Assembly: GCA_029688905.1 (NCBI GenBank) | Contig: JARULB010000001.1 | Location: forward strand, 1 to 64,000 | Origin: Balneolales bacterium ANBcel1 | GTDB lineage: Bacteria; Bacteroidota; Rhodothermia; Balneolales; Natronogracilivirgulaceae | DNA: 64,000 nucleotides | Direction: 5' to 3' | Part shown: positions 1 through 12,156 of the stretch, piece after piece | Layout of the letters: each line of letters opens with the position of its first letter | How positions within the stretch are numbered: position 1 is the first letter of the stretch | Position numbers and translations under genes: made by a program | The notes under the pieces: generated by a model | Databases searched by the model: none | What the model was told of the DNA's origin: nothing | What the model saw: the letters and a program-made list of their open reading frames with translations, nothing else

Positions 1-1
1 G

Positions 2-1066
2 CAGACAGTATCCGGAACATTCGGGGTGCTCTCCTACTTTATCGGCGCTGTCTTTGGTAACATCACACTGCTCTATTTCGGAGTATTTCTGGTGTTCTTC
101 TTTTCGGTGATCCCCCCTTTCTTCGTTAAGGAGCCAAAGTATCTGGGGCGCTACGGGGAGGATGAACAAGACATCGCCCGTGAAATTGACGGCAAGGAAG
201 CGTCGCCGCAAAGTGTGAATCAGGCATCCCTGTATCAGATCTTGTTCAGTATCCGGCCGTTGTGGGGTTTTCTCATGTACGGGATTTACGCCATCATCAA
301 ACGGCTGAGCGGTCTGGAATTTCCGGGGTATTACTTCGAAATGTTTGCTCTGGTCATCACCATATACCTCATCGGAGAGGCGCTGTTTCGGTCGGAGGAC
401 GGGAAGACCGGAGAGGAGGCCGGAAAGATCGGGTTCCAGAAAGTACTTGCGGCACATTCGTTCTCCTGGATTGCCGCTCAGAGCATGTTCATCTACTTTT
501 TTGCGTTTGTCGACTACCGGCTGCCGGGCCTATCCGACGAGGGGGTGGGTTCGGTTGTGAACTGGAGCTTTTTCTCGCTCAACCTGGTAGCGGCAATTAT
601 ACCGGTTCTGATACTGGGTCCGCTTGCCAACCGTTACGGGCGGGTCAGGGTTCATGCAAGTGCCCTGGCGGTCATGGCTGCGGGATACGCGCTGATCGCG
701 TTTCTCGGACAGTCACCCTATGTGTTTTATCTGCTGATGGCGGTTGTGGGCATCGGGTGGGCCTCCATCATCAGTTTGCCGTTTGCAATCATGTCCCAGA
801 AAATAAACCAGGGGCAGATGGGTCTGTACATGGGACTGTTCAACCTGTCGGTCGTTCTGCCACAGCTGGTTTCCAGTTTTGCCGTCGGCGATATCGTACA
901 GGCCGTGGACAACAAATCGATCCTGATGATCATCTGCTCGGTAACCGTGGCCTTTTCTGCAGCCGCATGGTATCTGGTGAAGGAACCCAAAGACGAAATG
1001 ACCGAGAACCCGGCTCTGCTCGATGAAGAACTGGAGAAAAAAGCGGAAAGTGGTGAAAACCCGTAA
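2..1066 (+). CDS. MFS transporter, 3' part (SLC45/sugar-type)
   Basis: The reading frame is open from the left edge, so the N-terminal half is missing; an internal GTG at 26 is not a credible start. The visible 355 residues hold several hydrophobic membrane segments, a polar cytoplasmic loop (about residues 45-75 of the visible part) and a charged C-terminal tail rich in Glu and Lys. The loop sequence GPLANRYGRVRVHA is the inter-helix basic loop typical of the major facilitator superfamily. The long central loop and the overall look resemble the SLC45/sugar-proton symporter type of MFS, so a sugar or related solute is a reasonable guess, not a demonstrated substrate. The gene ends at a strong hairpin terminator. 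Confidence 0.75.
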   Translation, partial: QTVSGTFGVLSYFIGAVFGNITLLYFGVFLVFFFSVIPPFFVKEPKYLGRYGEDEQDIAREIDGKEASPQSVNQASLYQILFSIRPLWGFLMYGIYAIIKRLSGLEFPGYYFEMFALVITIYLIGEALFRSEDGKTGEEAGKIGFQKVLAAHSFSWIAAQSMFIYFFAFVDYRLPGLSDEGVGSVVNWSFFSLNLVAAIIPVLILGPLANRYGRVRVHASALAVMAAGYALIAFLGQSPYVFYLLMAVVGIGWASIISLPFAIMSQKINQGQMGLYMGLFNLSVVLPQLVSSFAVGDIVQAVDNKSILMIICSVTVAFSAAAWYLVKEPKDEMTENPALLDEELEKKAESGENP

Positions 1067-1068
1067 AT

Positions 1069-1115
1069 AAAAAAAGAAGTCCGGGCCGCTCTCACGACAC
1101 CGGACTTTCTTTTTC
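1069..1115. terminator. Bidirectional intrinsic terminator
   Basis: An A-rich arm ending in gtccgg is followed 14 bases later by ccggac and a T-rich arm. The arms pair over about 13 bases, with a T run on the plus strand and an A run upstream. It lies just after the MFS stop and 75 bases from the convergent glutamine synthetase stop, so it can serve both strands. Confidence 0.8.
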
Positions 1116-1189
1116 CTCCTGTTGCGTCAAGAAGTATCGTTGGTTTCGCTGCGGGAACACCTCCCGCAGTGTGACCAAATTCGCTGCGC

Positions 1190-3385
<2,196 letters not shown>

Positions 3386-3627
3386 CAATCACATTCTTTT
3401 AGGTTTTCGGTTGTACTCACGTTGGTGACGCTGACACAAGATAAATTATTAATGCAAAAAATCCATAATTATTTAATTAAATGATATCAACTGACTAATT
3501 TTTTCAATCTAATTGCCTTTTTTATGCATATAAATCAAAAAAGCGCTTACAACCTGGAGAAGGGACGCATCTTTCTGTCTTTTCCGTATTTTCCGCTACA
3601 TTAATTTTTTTTATAGCTCGGATTTCT
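3386..3627. promoter_or_regulatory. Divergent glnN/menA intergenic region
   Basis: This 242 bp, AT-rich spacer separates the divergent starts of glutamine synthetase and menA and must carry both promoters. I cannot point to a convincing operator. The most AT-rich part is at about 3440-3530. Confidence 0.4.
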
Positions 3628-4506
3628 ATGAATTTTTCTGTCTGGATAGAAGCGGCACGCCTTCGTACCCTTCCGGCTTCACTCGTTCCTGTAATGACCG
3701 GTGGGGCCCTGGCCTGGCAACACGGACTTTTTAACGGATGGATTACCTCCGTCGCACTGTTTTCCGCCATCCTGATTCAGGTTGCCACCAACTTCGCCAA
3801 CGACTATTTCGATTTCCTGAAAGGTGCCGATAACGACGAACGCGTGGGTTTCACCAGAGCCTCTTCCACCGGAGCCGTCGCCCCCCGTACCATGCTTGCC
3901 GCCGCTTTTGTCTCTTTTCTGATGGCGTTTCTGCTGGGACTTATTCTGGTCTCACATGCCGGGTGGCCCATCCTGGCCATCGGCCTGCTTTCTATTGCCG
4001 CGGGAGTGCTTTATACCGGCGGACCCTTTCCGCTTGCCTATAACGGCCTGGGAGATGTGTTCGTTTTTCTGTTTTTCGGCCTGGCAGCGGTTATGGGAAC
4101 CTATTATGTAAACACTCTTGAGTGGTCTGCCGAATCCTTTTGGGCCGCTGTTGCCGTGGGGGCTCTCTCCACCATGATCCTGGTCGCAAACAACTACCGG
4201 GACGTCGATACCGATCGCAAAGTAAATAAACGAACCCTGGCCGTGCTGCTTGGAGAACGTTTCTCTCGCTGGCAGTTTCTCGTTCTTATGATGCTCGCTT
4301 TTTCCATCCCCCCGCATTTTTATTTCCGGGAATCCTACCCCCTCGTTATTCTGCTTCCCATGATCCTCCTGCCATGGGGCGTTCTCCTGGTACGTGCATT
4401 CTGGCGGGAAACCGACAAGGCCGTCTTTAACGGCATACTTGTGAATACGGCCCGACTGATGACGGCCTTCGGCCTTCTTTTTGCAACGGGTATCGTCCTT
4501 TCGTAG
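3628..4506 (+). CDS. menA: 1,4-dihydroxy-2-naphthoate polyprenyltransferase
   Basis: Membrane prenyltransferase that joins a polyprenyl diphosphate to 1,4-dihydroxy-2-naphthoate to form demethylmenaquinone. It is a UbiA-family protein of 292 aa with eight or nine hydrophobic segments. The first Asp-rich motif is visible as NDYFDFLKGADNDER and the second as NNYRDVDTDRKVNKRTLAV, the MenA-specific form of the UbiA signatures. The N terminus begins with FSVWIEAARLRTLPASLVPV, typical of MenA. First gene of a menA-menC-menE run on the plus strand, with 35 bp before menC, so an operon is likely. Confidence 0.95.
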   Translation: MNFSVWIEAARLRTLPASLVPVMTGGALAWQHGLFNGWITSVALFSAILIQVATNFANDYFDFLKGADNDERVGFTRASSTGAVAPRTMLAAAFVSFLMAFLLGLILVSHAGWPILAIGLLSIAAGVLYTGGPFPLAYNGLGDVFVFLFFGLAAVMGTYYVNTLEWSAESFWAAVAVGALSTMILVANNYRDVDTDRKVNKRTLAVLLGERFSRWQFLVLMMLAFSIPPHFYFRESYPLVILLPMILLPWGVLLVRAFWRETDKAVFNGILVNTARLMTAFGLLFATGIVLS

Positions 4507-4541
4507 TTTTTTACGAACCCGGCACCCCGTTATTCCTCCCG

Positions 4542-5942
4542 ATGAGCAAGGAACTGACCCTGTACCGATATCGCCTGCCGTTTCGCATATCGCTGCGGAA
4601 TGAACAAGGCCTGACGCGTCACCGCAACGGAGTGATTCTTGGCGACGGAGAGGCTCTGTGGACCGAAATCGCACCTCTTCCCGGTTTTTCCACCGAATCC
4701 CTGGACGACTGTGTGTCATTTCTGATGAAGAACCGGGAATCTGTGCAGCGACATTTCCGGAGTCAGAGCCTTGGAGAGTGGCTGCAGGATGACTTCATTG
4801 CCGAAGAGTTTGCTGCACTGCCATCGGTGCGCTTCGGCCTCTCCATGCTGGCCGCACAGCAGCAGGCGTTCTCATCGGAGCTGCCCCTTTACGCCCTGTT
4901 AACTCGTACCCATTTGCCGGAGCATCCTCAACTACTCCGGCGCCCTGATGCTTCTTGTGGTGAGCCCCCTTCACATGACCCCGCTGCTGACGCCCCTGGC
5001 GGCCGGGAAAACGTATCTACATCCGCCGGCCGGCACCGGTCACCCGCCGGAGGGGAGCATGCCGGACAAGCACCTGCACACATCACGCATGCCGGTCATG
5101 TTGTGCGATGCAACGGAATTGTCGGCCAGGATACTCCGGAAAGAATGCTGCAGTCTGTGAAGGCGCTCCAAAATGGCGGCTTTACCACCATCAAATTAAA
5201 ACTGCCACCCTCGGTTCGAGAGGCGCTGGATCTTTTCCGCACCCTGCACCAGGCTTATCCCGGCCTTCGCTTCCGGCTGGATGCCAACGCCGCGTTCTCC
5301 CCGGACGACGCGGCCCGGCTTCTGGAGGGGCTTTCGGAATTCAGGGGTCCCCGCCACCGCTCTTCCACGGAGCCCCCTTCCGCTCCAATTGAATACATCG
5401 AGGAGCCGTTGAACCGGGGCAGTTTCCGGCAGTGGAACCGGTTGCGAAGCTTCGGCATCCCGATCGCCGCCGATGAAAGCGCCCGCACCGCAGATCAGAT
5501 CTCCCGGCTGCTGGAGGAGGATGCTGTCGACGCCATCGTACTGAAACCGACGCTATACGGTTCGGCACAGGAACTGCATGGTCTGGTGGATCTCGTCAGA
5601 AATCACAACTACGCCCGTTGGTCTGACGGCAAGACCCGACCGGTGTCGCTGGTCGTCTCTTCAGCGCTTGAAACATCCGTCGGCCGCCAGCTTCTTGCAC
5701 ATCTGGCTGCCTGTGTGGACATGGTTCTAAAACCCGAGGCCCACGGCCTGGCAACCGGCCACCTGTTTGAAGCGGATTTCACGCTTCGGACACATCCGGA
5801 GGGTGTCGCGCGCGGTGCAACTGCCTCATCGCACAAATCCGCTGCTTCACTCACCATCGAAGAACCCGAACCTCCCAATCCCGAGATAATGCTGGCGGCA
5901 GAACCCGGAGTCGGCATGCGCCCCGTACCCCAAAACCGGTGA
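4542..5942 (+). CDS. menC: o-Succinylbenzoate synthase with unusual insertions
   Basis: Enolase-superfamily dehydratase making o-succinylbenzoate from SHCHC in menaquinone synthesis. Catalytic features are present: KLKLP (general base Lys), RLDANAAF and IEYIEEPL (metal ligands), and ADES before the second catalytic Lys in VLKP. At 466 aa it is about 100 residues longer than typical MenC. The extra length is a Pro/Ala/Gly/His-rich stretch at about residues 125-185, a short Ser/Pro-rich insert before IEYIEEP, and a polar C-terminal tail of about 55 residues. None of these look like folded domains, and the core stays in frame. The stop codon overlaps the menE ATG by one base, indicating translational coupling. 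Confidence 0.85.
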   Translation: MSKELTLYRYRLPFRISLRNEQGLTRHRNGVILGDGEALWTEIAPLPGFSTESLDDCVSFLMKNRESVQRHFRSQSLGEWLQDDFIAEEFAALPSVRFGLSMLAAQQQAFSSELPLYALLTRTHLPEHPQLLRRPDASCGEPPSHDPAADAPGGRENVSTSAGRHRSPAGGEHAGQAPAHITHAGHVVRCNGIVGQDTPERMLQSVKALQNGGFTTIKLKLPPSVREALDLFRTLHQAYPGLRFRLDANAAFSPDDAARLLEGLSEFRGPRHRSSTEPPSAPIEYIEEPLNRGSFRQWNRLRSFGIPIAADESARTADQISRLLEEDAVDAIVLKPTLYGSAQELHGLVDLVRNHNYARWSDGKTRPVSLVVSSALETSVGRQLLAHLAACVDMVLKPEAHGLATGHLFEADFTLRTHPEGVARGATASSHKSAASLTIEEPEPPNPEIMLAAEPGVGMRPVPQNR

Positions 5943-7537
5943 TGAATACTTCCCGACACACATATCACTCTGACTCGATTTTCCTGACCGACGGCAACAG
6001 CACCGTTTATTACCGCGATCTGGCTGTGATTGCGCACCGCGTCCGAACACATACGGAGTCCGCCGACTCTCCGGTGATCGCCATTGATACTTCCGACCGC
6101 TTCCAGGCGATTCTATGGATGGCATCTTGCTGGATGGCGCACCTTCCCTTCGTGCCTTTCCACCCGGAAGATCCCGCACCACTGGGAGCCTTTCAACCTG
6201 ATCTCATCGTGTCGCCGCATGCCGTTACAGCTAATCCGGCCGCAATAGCCTTTACTGAGCTGGCCAGGCCGACTTCTCACGACGATAGGGATTTGGGTCG
6301 CGGCAGCACATTGCCCGGTGCGCCTACTTTGTCCGGAGTCTCTTACAAGCTCTATTCTGAACGCGTGCAGGCGCACGGCACCCAACAGATCCCCCGTGCC
6401 GACACATCCGGGTTTCCGGGTGTGTCAGAGCTTCACTCCCACCCCGATCGTGTGTTTTGCGGACTGCTCACATCCGGCAGCTCGGGTCTGCCAAAGCGGG
6501 TTCCCCTGTTGCGCAGGCAAATGATCGCCGCCGCCGCAAATGCCGGCTTGTCGTCTGCTTCAACCGATAATGTCCCGGCAGAGTCCCTTTGGGGCCACCC
6601 CCTGCCCCTGTACCATGCCGGGGGCGTAGCCATCGTATTTCGGGCGCTGTTGAGCGGCACAGGGATTTTTTTATGGGATGGGTTTGATGCCGGAACAATT
6701 CTCAGAGCGCTGAAAACAAACCGCGCCATCAGACGCATTTCCCTGGTTCCGACCATGCTCAAGCGGCTGGTGGATGAAGCCGGGCGCCGGGAGTCTCACC
6801 CTATTCATTCGCTTGACTGTGTGCTTGTCGGCGGAGGCCCCTATACAACGGAGCTGGAGGCCCGCGCCCGCCGGCAGGGTTGGCCGGCGGCGTTCAGTTA
6901 CGGAATGACCGAGACGTGCGGACAGATTTCAGCGCAAAACCCGGATGGAAGCAGTCCGGCAGGCTCTGTAGGGCGGGCGCTGCCCGGCCACGAGGTGCAG
7001 ATTACCGATCGGAGAAATCAGCTCCTGCCGTCGGGTGAAACCGGCATACTGCAGGTCAGAGGCCCGCAGGTATTCGATGGTTATCTGCCGGAACAACAGC
7101 TATTGAAAGCATATCGCCCGGGTGGTGAAGGCCCGGAGCCTTCCCGATACCCGTGGTTCGAGACCGGCGATTATGCGAGACTCGACTCTGATGACCATCT
7201 GTTCATCGAAAGCAGGAGAACGGACATGGTTGTAACCGGAGGGTTGAACGTACCGGTGGCGGATGTGGAAGCTGCGCTCGCGGGCATTCCCGGTGTCAGG
7301 GACGCCGCAGTTACGGGTCTGCCCGACGAAGAGTGGGGACAGATTCTGGTGGCCCTGGTGGTTGCGGATGGAGAGATTTCAGCGGAACAACTCCAGCAAA
7401 CGCTCGCCGGACAACTTCCTCCCCACCAGGTGCCCAAACGGCTGTTCCTGACCGACCATGTACCGCGATCGTCTTTGGGAAAAATCCGGCGCGAAAAAGT
7501 GAGGCAGGAGGCTTCCAGGCTGCATCGCCGGCGGTAA
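5942..7537 (+). CDS. menE: o-Succinylbenzoate--CoA ligase (ANL family)
   Basis: Activates o-succinylbenzoate through an acyl-adenylate to its CoA thioester for menaquinone synthesis. ANL-superfamily signatures are all present: the phosphate loop TSGSSGLPKRVPL, the YGMTETCG aromatic/Thr motif, the hinge region around WFETGDYARLD, and the C-terminal catalytic Lys in SSLGKIRREK. Between about residues 108 and 172, ahead of the phosphate loop, there is an unusually long polar stretch not expected in MenE, echoing the inserts in MenC. A GTG sits one codon upstream, but the ATG at 5942 overlapping the menC stop is preferred. The gene ends 30 bp from the convergent purB stop. MenF, D, H and B are not in the window. 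Confidence 0.9.
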   Translation: MNTSRHTYHSDSIFLTDGNSTVYYRDLAVIAHRVRTHTESADSPVIAIDTSDRFQAILWMASCWMAHLPFVPFHPEDPAPLGAFQPDLIVSPHAVTANPAAIAFTELARPTSHDDRDLGRGSTLPGAPTLSGVSYKLYSERVQAHGTQQIPRADTSGFPGVSELHSHPDRVFCGLLTSGSSGLPKRVPLLRRQMIAAAANAGLSSASTDNVPAESLWGHPLPLYHAGGVAIVFRALLSGTGIFLWDGFDAGTILRALKTNRAIRRISLVPTMLKRLVDEAGRRESHPIHSLDCVLVGGGPYTTELEARARRQGWPAAFSYGMTETCGQISAQNPDGSSPAGSVGRALPGHEVQITDRRNQLLPSGETGILQVRGPQVFDGYLPEQQLLKAYRPGGEGPEPSRYPWFETGDYARLDSDDHLFIESRRTDMVVTGGLNVPVADVEAALAGIPGVRDAAVTGLPDEEWGQILVALVVADGEISAEQLQQTLAGQLPPHQVPKRLFLTDHVPRSSLGKIRREKVRQEASRLHRRR

Positions 7538-7567
7538 CAGCGCGCCGACTTTTCGCAAACGGTGGTG

Positions 7568-8863
7568 CTATGAGAGTCCGGCCCGCTTAAAGATTACATC
7601 CACATTTTTTGTGTGATGGTTCAGGTCGAACGCCTCTCCGATCTCCTTCTCGCTCAGATGGGCCGTGATGCCTTCGTGCCGCTCCACCAAATCCCGGAAG
7701 GCCTTCTTCTGTTCCCAGGCTTCCATGGCGAGAGGCTGGACCAGGTCGTAGGCGTTTTCACGCGACAATCCCTTGTCGATCAGCATCAGCAGCAGGCGTT
7801 GTGAAAAAACCACACCGTGGGTCTTGTCGATGTTGGCCTTCATATTTTCGGGATAGACGACCAGCTTCTCAACCACTCCGGCAAACCGATGCAGCATGTA
7901 GTCAAGCAGGATAAGCGCGTCGGGTATGATGATGCGTTCGGCGGAAGAATGGGAGATGTCGCGTTCGTGCCACAACGGGATGTTTTCAAAAGCCGTGACC
8001 ATGTAGCCACGAAGAACTCTTGCGCATCCTGCGATATTTTCGGAACTGACGGGGTTCCGCTTGTGCGGCATTGCCGAGGAGCCCTTTTGCCCCTTACCAA
8101 ACCGCTCCTCCACCTCGCGGGTCTCGGTTTTCTGCAGGTGCCGAATTTCAACGGCGATTTTTTCGAGGGTGGAACCGATAAGTGCGAGCGTTGACATGTA
8201 GTGGGCGTGGCGGTCGCGCTGCAGAGTCTGAGTGGACACCGGAGCGGCTGACAGGCCCAGGATCTCGCAGGTGTGGGCCTCCACTTCCGGAGGGATATTG
8301 GCAAACGTACCAACAGCGCCTGAGAGCTTGCCGAACTCCACATCTGCAGCAGCCATTTCGAAACGCTTGAGGTTTCGCTCCATTTCGCTGAACCAGAGCG
8401 CGCATTTGAGTCCGAAGGTGGTCGGCTCGGCGTGCACACCGTGAGTACGGCCCATCATGACCGAGTACTTGTGTTCCAGGGCTTTCTCCCTGAGTACCTT
8501 CAGAAACCGCTCGAGGCCTTCGCGTATAATGCGGTTGGATTTTTTCAGACGCACTCCAAGAGCGGTGTCCACGACATCGGTGGAGGTCAGGCCATAGTGA
8601 ACCCACTTTTTTTCCTCACCCAGCGACTCCGACACGGAGCGGGTAAACGCCACGACATCATGCCGGGTCTGCTCCTCGATCTCATGGATTCTCGCTACAT
8701 CAAATGTGGCTTTCTCGTACAGCCTGTCTACATCGGCTTCCGGAATAATTCCAAGCCGGCTCCATGCCCGGCAGGCCGCCAGTTCGACCTCCAGCCATGC
8801 CTGAAACTGTTCCTTCTCAGTCCAGAGCGATGCCATTTCTTCTCGGGAATATCTTTCAATCAT
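7568..8863 (-). CDS. purB: Adenylosuccinate lyase
   Basis: Cleaves adenylosuccinate to AMP and SAICAR to AICAR in purine synthesis. The 431 aa protein has the fumarase/aspartase superfamily signature [18 protein letters not shown] with the flexible catalytic Ser loop, plus [14 protein letters not shown] and [10 protein letters not shown]. It begins [17 protein letters not shown], the classic PurB start. It sits on the minus strand downstream of the gldE-like gene with only 24 bp between them. Confidence 0.97.
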   Translation of the reverse strand: MIERYSREEMASLWTEKEQFQAWLEVELAACRAWSRLGIIPEADVDRLYEKATFDVARIHEIEEQTRHDVVAFTRSVSESLGEEKKWVHYGLTSTDVVDTALGVRLKKSNRIIREGLERFLKVLREKALEHKYSVMMGRTHGVHAEPTTFGLKCALWFSEMERNLKRFEMAAADVEFGKLSGAVGTFANIPPEVEAHTCEILGLSAAPVSTQTLQRDRHAHYMSTLALIGSTLEKIAVEIRHLQKTETREVEERFGKGQKGSSAMPHKRNPVSSENIAGCARVLRGYMVTAFENIPLWHERDISHSSAERIIIPDALILLDYMLHRFAGVVEKLVVYPENMKANIDKTHGVVFSQRLLLMLIDKGLSRENAYDLVQPLAMEAWEQKKAFRDLVERHEGITAHLSEKEIGEAFDLNHHTKNVDVIFKRAGLS

Positions 8864-8887
8864 ACGTCTGTTATTATTCGGACAAGT

Positions 8888-10333
8888 TTACGGGGCCGGG
8901 TTCTGCGACCCTGACTGATTCCGGTTGTGTTTGTCCGTCTTATCATGTTCATCACTATTATCATGCGCTTCCGGCGCTTCCGGCGCTTCCTGATCACTCA
9001 GCACTTCCACTTCCACTTTGGTAAGGCGGTTGTTATCCATCTCCATGACTTTAAGCTGGAGCTCCTTGAAGGTGACGGTCTCCCCTTCTTCCGGAATTCT
9101 TTCCAGCAGATAATAGACCAATCCTCCCAATGTTTCATACTCATCCTCGTCCGTGGTCAGGTCCATGGAAAGGATGTCGGCCATATCATCCAGGTCAATT
9201 TTGGCATCAAAAAGATAGTTGCCGGATTTGTTTCGCGTATAGAGCTCAACCGGCTCGGTATATTCATCGGTGATTTCACCTATAATTTCTTCAAGTACAT
9301 CATCCAGGGTAATGACTCCTTCCGTTCCGCCGTACTCATCCACAACAATGGCAATATGGGTTTTCAACTGCTGAAACTCGCGCAGCAGATCATCCAGCTT
9401 TTTTGTGGTTGGGACAAACAACGCCTTTCGGGCAAGTGTTTTCCAGTTGATCGTCGCGCCACCAAGTTCGCTTTTTATATAGGGCAGCAAATCCTTGGAG
9501 TGGATAACGCCGATAATATTATCCAGGTCGTTTTCATAGAGCGGCAGCCGCGACACCCCCTTTTCCCGGATGATGTCCAGTACCTCCTGCAGGGTATTTC
9601 CGGTATTGATCGCCGTGATATTGACCCTTGAGGTCATAATCTCACGAACATAGGTATTGCCGAATTCGATAACATTTTCAATGATTTCCCGCTCGTCGCC
9701 ATGAATTGATCCATGCAGCTCTCCAACTTCCGCTATCGTCTTCAGGTCGTCCGTTGAAATGGCATCGGAGGGGCGCGGGATACTTTTCTCAAGAAAACGG
9801 GTTCCCTGCGCAATCAGCCGGGCCAGCGGTGCCAGGATGAAAAAGAAGAAATAGAGCAGCCAGCTCAGTTTTCTGGAAACGGCAAGGGGCCTGTTCAGGG
9901 CAAGCAGTTTGGGCGTTATTTCCGCGAGAATCACAATGGTGATGGTCAACACCACCACTTCTATGGTGAAGATCAGAAGCTGTGGCAGTCCAAACAGCGC
10001 AATCAGTCTGCCGGTGAGTACCGCAGCTCCCACAGCGGTGATGATGTTCGCGAACGTATTGCCGATCAGAACTGTGGCAAGCAATTGCCGGGGGCGTTCC
10101 AGCATATGAAGCACCCTGGCGAGGGCACGGTCCTTCTTCGCCTCCTCGATGGTGCTGCTATCCACCTTCTTGTCGAGAGAAAAGAAGGCCACTTCCGCTC
10201 CGGAGAAAAAGGCGGAAAAGATGAGGCCCAGAACGATGACAATTACCAATACAAGAAAATCAGCCGGATTGACCAGCAGGGATTCAAAAGTACCGGTATC
10301 AGCGACGGCCTGGAATCGGTCCGGAAGAATCAT
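8888..10333 (-). CDS. CNNM/CorC-HlyC family transporter-like protein (GldE-like)
   Basis: Membrane protein with an N-terminal CNNM domain (segment with SAFFSGAEVAFFSLDK, then three or four helices to about residue 185), a CBS pair (about 210-330, including REKGVSRLPLYENDLDNIIGVI) and a C-terminal CorC_HlyC domain (about 350-440). The CNNM/CorC family is linked to Mg2+/Co2+ homeostasis. In Bacteroidota the gldE gene follows ssb just as here, so this is the GldE-type member; a motility role cannot be read from the sequence. The tail is a charged His/Asp/Asn-rich region. ATG 10333 is chosen over a TTG at 10360. The same strand and order as ssb suggest a shared transcript despite a 223 bp gap. 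Confidence 0.85.
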   Translation of the reverse strand: MILPDRFQAVADTGTFESLLVNPADFLVLVIVIVLGLIFSAFFSGAEVAFFSLDKKVDSSTIEEAKKDRALARVLHMLERPRQLLATVLIGNTFANIITAVGAAVLTGRLIALFGLPQLLIFTIEVVVLTITIVILAEITPKLLALNRPLAVSRKLSWLLYFFFFILAPLARLIAQGTRFLEKSIPRPSDAISTDDLKTIAEVGELHGSIHGDEREIIENVIEFGNTYVREIMTSRVNITAINTGNTLQEVLDIIREKGVSRLPLYENDLDNIIGVIHSKDLLPYIKSELGGATINWKTLARKALFVPTTKKLDDLLREFQQLKTHIAIVVDEYGGTEGVITLDDVLEEIIGEITDEYTEPVELYTRNKSGNYLFDAKIDLDDMADILSMDLTTDEDEYETLGGLVYYLLERIPEEGETVTFKELQLKVMEMDNNRLTKVEVEVLSDQEAPEAPEAHDNSDEHDKTDKHNRNQSGSQNPAP

Positions 10334-10556
10334 TGCCTGAAACAACAGCGGAATAATCAAAAGAGTGCTGGTATCGTTGGGTTATGGATGCACCGGCATT
10401 TCACATTAACCGCATCTTCAGCCGGATCTGTCGTAACGGGTTAACAACAGATGGCAAGATAAGGATATCCGGTGAGCCGGTATAGCCCAAACTCAATTTT
10501 CTTGCCGCCATTTTTCCAGTAACACTTCATGATGTCAGCCCGCCCTGCTGACTGAT

Positions 10557-11003
10557 TCAGAAGGGCAGGTCATCGTCCACATCCACAATCTCATCGCTGG
10601 TGTTGGCGCCTTCCTGCCTGCTTTGCTGCTGCCGGGCCTGTCCGGAGGAACCTCCTCCCTGGTCACCTTCTCCCCTGCTGTCCAGCATCTGCATGCCAAG
10701 AGCCTTGATTTCCGTGGTGTACTGCTTCTGACCGTCTTTGTCCTCCCAGGAACGCGTCTGGATAGGCCCTTCAAAATAGGCCTGAGAGCCTTTGGTCAGG
10801 TATTGCTGACATATCTCGGCCAGCCTTCCCCATACAACCACTCTGTGCCATTCCGTTGTCTCCTGCCATTCGCCGTTTTTATCCTTGTAACGGTCGCTAG
10901 TCGCGACACTCATGTTGGCAACAGCGGTATTGTTTTGAGTATAGCGAACCTCAGGGTCTGCTCCCAGCCGACCGATGATCATTGCTTTGTTAAGTGATCC
11001 CAT
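10557..11003 (-). CDS. ssb: Single-stranded DNA-binding protein
   Basis: Binds single-stranded DNA during replication, recombination and repair. The 148 aa protein starts [21 protein letters not shown] and has an OB fold to about residue 105 with the usual [13 protein letters not shown] core. A Gln/Gly/Ser-rich linker follows, then the acidic tail ending DDDLPF, which recruits partner proteins. The length and tail are normal for bacterial SSB. It lies upstream of the gldE-like gene, an order conserved in Bacteroidota relatives. Confidence 0.97.
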   Translation of the reverse strand: MGSLNKAMIIGRLGADPEVRYTQNNTAVANMSVATSDRYKDKNGEWQETTEWHRVVVWGRLAEICQQYLTKGSQAYFEGPIQTRSWEDKDGQKQYTTEIKALGMQMLDSRGEGDQGGGSSGQARQQQSRQEGANTSDEIVDVDDDLPF

Positions 11004-11289
11004 ATTGTTATCGATTTATCTCTGATTTACTTTTTAAAAACAAGACACTCCGGACCGTCACTCCTTACACTTACAATATTTGCTACATATCGCCTTTCTG
11101 TTGGATATGGAGACAAGAAAAGACATGGCAGTCCACACTGCGTATGGTACCGATTCCGCACCCCATATTCAAAAAAGATTGCTGTCGATTCCATCACTCC
11201 CGGGAAGGCGCACCGGCCATGCGGGTTGTAATATTCCGGAGAGAATCAACCACAACATTCAAGGCAGAGTGGACCGGCTGCGCAATGAT

Positions 11290-12153
11290 TCAGGAATACC
11301 GGCCGGTTTTCTCCATTTCCATCAGTTTTTTAATCCTGAGCTGCGTATCCGGATGGGTGGAAAAAAGCTTACTCATGCCCCGGGCCGAAAACGGATTCAC
11401 CGGAAACATGTGGGCGGTAGACCGCTGGGCCGTTTCGGATGCCTGCATCGGTATGCGCTCCACAGAGGCCTGAATTTTACGCAGCGCGCTGGCCAGGCTT
11501 TCGGCGCTCCCGCAAATTTCGGCCCCTACGCGGTCCGCTTCAAACTCACGGGTCCGGGAAACTGCGGCCTGCAGCATGGCGGCCGCCAAAGGCGCCAAAA
11601 TAAGGGTCAGCAGCAGGACGATCGGGTTGGGGCCGTCTCCGCCTCCGCGGCCGATCGGCAGAAATATGGCAAACTGGGCGATCATGGTAATAGCACTCAC
11701 AACCGTCGTAACAATCGTCTGCGTGAGGATATCGCGGTTTTTGATATGGGCAAGCTCGTGCGCCATAACCCCTCTCAGCTCTCTCTCATTCAGGCTGCGA
11801 AGGATCCCCTGTGTTGCCGCCACCGCAGCATGGTTGGGGTTGCGCCCGGTGGCAAAAGCATTCGGCTGTTCCTGGGGAATAATATACACTTTGGGCATTG
11901 GCAGGTTCGCCTTCTGCGAAAGCTCCTCGACCATATTGTAGAATTGCGGGGCATTATCCCTGGTAACCTCTTTGGCACGGTACATCTTCAGCACGAGCTT
12001 GTCGGAATACCAGTAGCTGAATCCGTTCATCATAAGTGCAAAAACCAAAGCGATGACCATCCCGGTCTGCCCGCCCAGCAAATTACCAATGAACAGAAAC
12101 AGAAGGCCTACCAGCGCCATCAGAAATACAGTGCGAACAGAATTCTTGAGCAT
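11290..12153 (-). CDS. htpX: Membrane zinc metalloprotease HtpX
   Basis: M48-family protease in the cytoplasmic membrane, involved in membrane protein quality control. It has two N-terminal helices, the zinc motif HELAHIKNRD at about residues 130-139, a second hydrophobic pair after it, and the third zinc ligand in the segment SRTREFEADRVGAEICG. The length of 287 aa fits HtpX. ATG 12153 is chosen because it is preceded by a strong GGAGGAAAG ribosome site; the longer frame upstream has no such site. The first segment MLKNSVRTVFLMALVGLLFL is the expected first membrane helix. Confidence 0.95.
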   Translation of the reverse strand: MLKNSVRTVFLMALVGLLFLFIGNLLGGQTGMVIALVFALMMNGFSYWYSDKLVLKMYRAKEVTRDNAPQFYNMVEELSQKANLPMPKVYIIPQEQPNAFATGRNPNHAAVAATQGILRSLNERELRGVMAHELAHIKNRDILTQTIVTTVVSAITMIAQFAIFLPIGRGGGDGPNPIVLLLTLILAPLAAAMLQAAVSRTREFEADRVGAEICGSAESLASALRKIQASVERIPMQASETAQRSTAHMFPVNPFSARGMSKLFSTHPDTQLRIKKLMEMEKTGRYS

Positions 12154-12156
12154 CTT

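Noticed and set aside
5085-5105. ccggtcatg inside menC as a copy of the repeat element
   Set aside because: Only the short arm matches; the flanking bases do not align with the 118-bp unit and the site is within a coding frame.
8950-9000. Short gcttccggc triplication at the 3' end of the gldE-like gene
   Set aside because: It encodes a small Glu-Ala-Pro repeat in the protein's tail, which is common low-complexity sequence.
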